From assembly GCA_020441225.1 (NCBI GenBank), contig JAGRMP010000187.1:4640-18284 (forward strand): 13,645 nt of DNA, given 5' to 3'. This document shows, in pieces, positions 12,433 through 13,645 of this stretch. Within the stretch, counting starts at the first letter, position 1; every line of letters begins with the position of its first letter. A model generated the notes under the pieces. That model saw nothing but the letters and a program-made list of their open reading frames with translations, ran no database searches and had not been told where the DNA came from. Source of the DNA: Maritimibacter sp. Its GTDB lineage: Bacteria > Pseudomonadota > Alphaproteobacteria > Rhodobacterales > Rhodobacteraceae. The translations under genes were made by a program, and so were the position numbers.

Positions 12433-13645
12433 ATGGCTGAAGCGTCTCGACAGATCACACGACAGAACGCCGGGGAGCTGCGCCGGAAGACGGCGCCGGG
12501 CTTGCTGTGCGAACGGGCCAAGGCGACACCGGGCGAGGTCGCCTACCGCGCCAAGCGTTTGGGCCTCTACCGCGAACGCAGCTGGTCGGATTTCGCCGGG
12601 GCGGTCGCCCGGGCGGCGGCGGCCTTCGAGAGCCTTGGCGTCGCGACCGGGGACCGGGTCGCGATCATGGGCAACCCCTGCGAGGAATGGGTCGTGGCCG
12701 ACCTCGCCGCCCAGGCGCTCGGCGCGATCACCTACGGGATCTACCCCACCGCCTCGCTCGAAGAGCTCGAATACCAGATGCGCGACGGCGGTGCGCGGCT
12801 GTTCGTGGCCGAAGACCAGGAATTCGTCGACAAGATCCTCGCGGTGGCCGACCGGCTCGACGCCCTCGAACATATCGTCGTCATCGACCCCACGGCGCTC
12901 AACGCCTACGACGATCCGCGCCTGAAACGCTGGGAGGCGCTGGTCGCGGACCGGTCGGAAGGGCGCGACTGGCTTGCGGCGAAATGCGCGGGCCTCGACC
13001 CCGCCGCGCCGGCTTTCATCGTCTATACCTCGGGCACCACCGGGGCGCCCAAGGGCGCGCTGATCTCGCACGGCAGGCACCTGGCCGCGACCTGGAATAT
13101 CGTCACCCACTACCCGATGCTGGCCGACAAGGTGCAGCGCGCGGTGGTGTTCCTGCCGCTGTGCCACGTGCTCGGACGCGACATCGCCATCACCCTGCCG
13201 CTGATCTCGAAGCTGGTGCCGCACTACGGCGAGGATATCGAGGACATCGGCACGACCATGTTCGAGGTCGCCCCGACGGTGCTGTTCACCGTGCCGCGTT
13301 TCCTGCAGAAATGGGCCTCGCAGATCCTGATCGGGATCAACAATTCCACCGGGCTCAAGCGCGGCGCCTATGATTTCGCGATGCGGCGGGCGCGCCGGAT
13401 CGCCGAGGAGCGCTGGCAGGGCCAGGGCTCGGGGGCGATGTTCCGGATGCTGTGGGCCGGGGTTTTCCGTCCGATCCTGAACAAGTTCGGCTTCGACAAG
13501 CTGGAGCTGGTCATCTCCGGTGGCGCGCCGTTGCCGCCCGAGACCGCGATGCTGTGGCAGATCTACGGATTGAACGTGGTCGAGATGTACGGCCAGACCG
13601 AGACCGCGGGCGGCATCGTCGCGGGGCAGAAGGGGCCGTTCGCGC
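12433..13645 (+). CDS. AMP-dependent acyl-CoA synthetase (long-chain FadD/FAA1-like), partial
   Basis: This enzyme activates a carboxylic acid to its CoA thioester by way of an acyl-AMP. The first 404 residues are present and the gene runs off the right edge; relatives are about 600-650 aa. Landmarks are GDRVAIMGNPCEEWVVADLA (73-92), the ATP-binding P-loop-like YTSGTTGAPKG (198-208), LPLCHVLGRD (241-250), the linker-side ISGGAPLPPE (361-370), and VVEMYGQTETAGG (382-394), the A5 motif. The overall pattern resembles the long-chain group that includes FAA1-like proteins, but such names are poor guides to substrate. GGGAG lies five bases before the ATG. It is downstream of tetR in the same direction and carries a shared operator, so it likely feeds the pathway of the demethylase and thioesterase. 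Confidence 0.93.
   Translation, partial: MAEASRQITRQNAGELRRKTAPGLLCERAKATPGEVAYRAKRLGLYRERSWSDFAGAVARAAAAFESLGVATGDRVAIMGNPCEEWVVADLAAQALGAITYGIYPTASLEELEYQMRDGGARLFVAEDQEFVDKILAVADRLDALEHIVVIDPTALNAYDDPRLKRWEALVADRSEGRDWLAAKCAGLDPAAPAFIVYTSGTTGAPKGALISHGRHLAATWNIVTHYPMLADKVQRAVVFLPLCHVLGRDIAITLPLISKLVPHYGEDIEDIGTTMFEVAPTVLFTVPRFLQKWASQILIGINNSTGLKRGAYDFAMRRARRIAEERWQGQGSGAMFRMLWAGVFRPILNKFGFDKLELVISGGAPLPPETAMLWQIYGLNVVEMYGQTETAGGIVAGQKGPFA

Overview
The window is high-GC DNA (roughly 65% by eye), densely coded, with tripartite TRAP uptake genes, a DUF1127 protein, OsmC-family proteins, a LigM-type tetrahydrofolate-dependent demethylase and a RpiR regulator of alphaproteobacterial type. The best guess is a marine or soil Rhodobacteraceae (Roseobacter-like) chromosome or large replicon. 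This is inferred from gene content only. No rRNA, tRNA, insertion sequence, phage gene or CRISPR array was seen, and no gap between genes exceeds about 180 bp.

Layout. (1) 1-2752, minus strand: a TRAP operon in the order dctQ, dctM, dctP, with dctP cut by the left edge. It diverges from a RpiR-family regulator (2819-3679), and a 7+7 bp inverted repeat lies in the 66 bp between them. (2) 3716-4402, minus: an HxlR-family regulator with an extra C-terminal domain. It diverges from a six-gene plus-strand run (4582-8474): DUF1127 protein, SAM-dependent methyltransferase, a 46-codon small ORF not visible by length-based ORF finding, OsmC protein, FAD/NAD(P)H monooxygenase-like protein, second OsmC-like protein. 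Within this run are a C/A-only pentanucleotide array in the osmC leader and a perfect 11-bp hairpin between osmC and the monooxygenase. (3) 8505-9581, minus: cysteine synthase, convergent with the OsmC run. (4) 9687-11612, minus: a LigM-like O-demethylase followed by a hotdog (4HBT-type) thioesterase. It diverges from a TetR regulator (11720-12334), and an acyl-CoA ligase follows at 12433, cut by the right edge.

How the genes may work together. Block 1 looks like regulated uptake of an organic acid. Block 2 looks like a redox- or electrophile-responsive module: an HxlR regulator with an N-terminal Cys, two single-Cys OsmC proteins, a flavin oxidoreductase, a methyltransferase and an RNA-binding-type DUF1127 protein. 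Its substrate is unknown, and it is the strongest candidate here for an undescribed system. Block 4 looks like a TetR-controlled pathway in which an acid is activated to a CoA ester, a methyl group is removed to folate and a thioester is hydrolysed. Near-identical TCTAT-N6-ATAGA and TTTAT-N6-ATAGA sites lie in the tetR/demethylase gap and over a good sigma-70-like promoter in front of the ligase, which ties these genes into one regulon.
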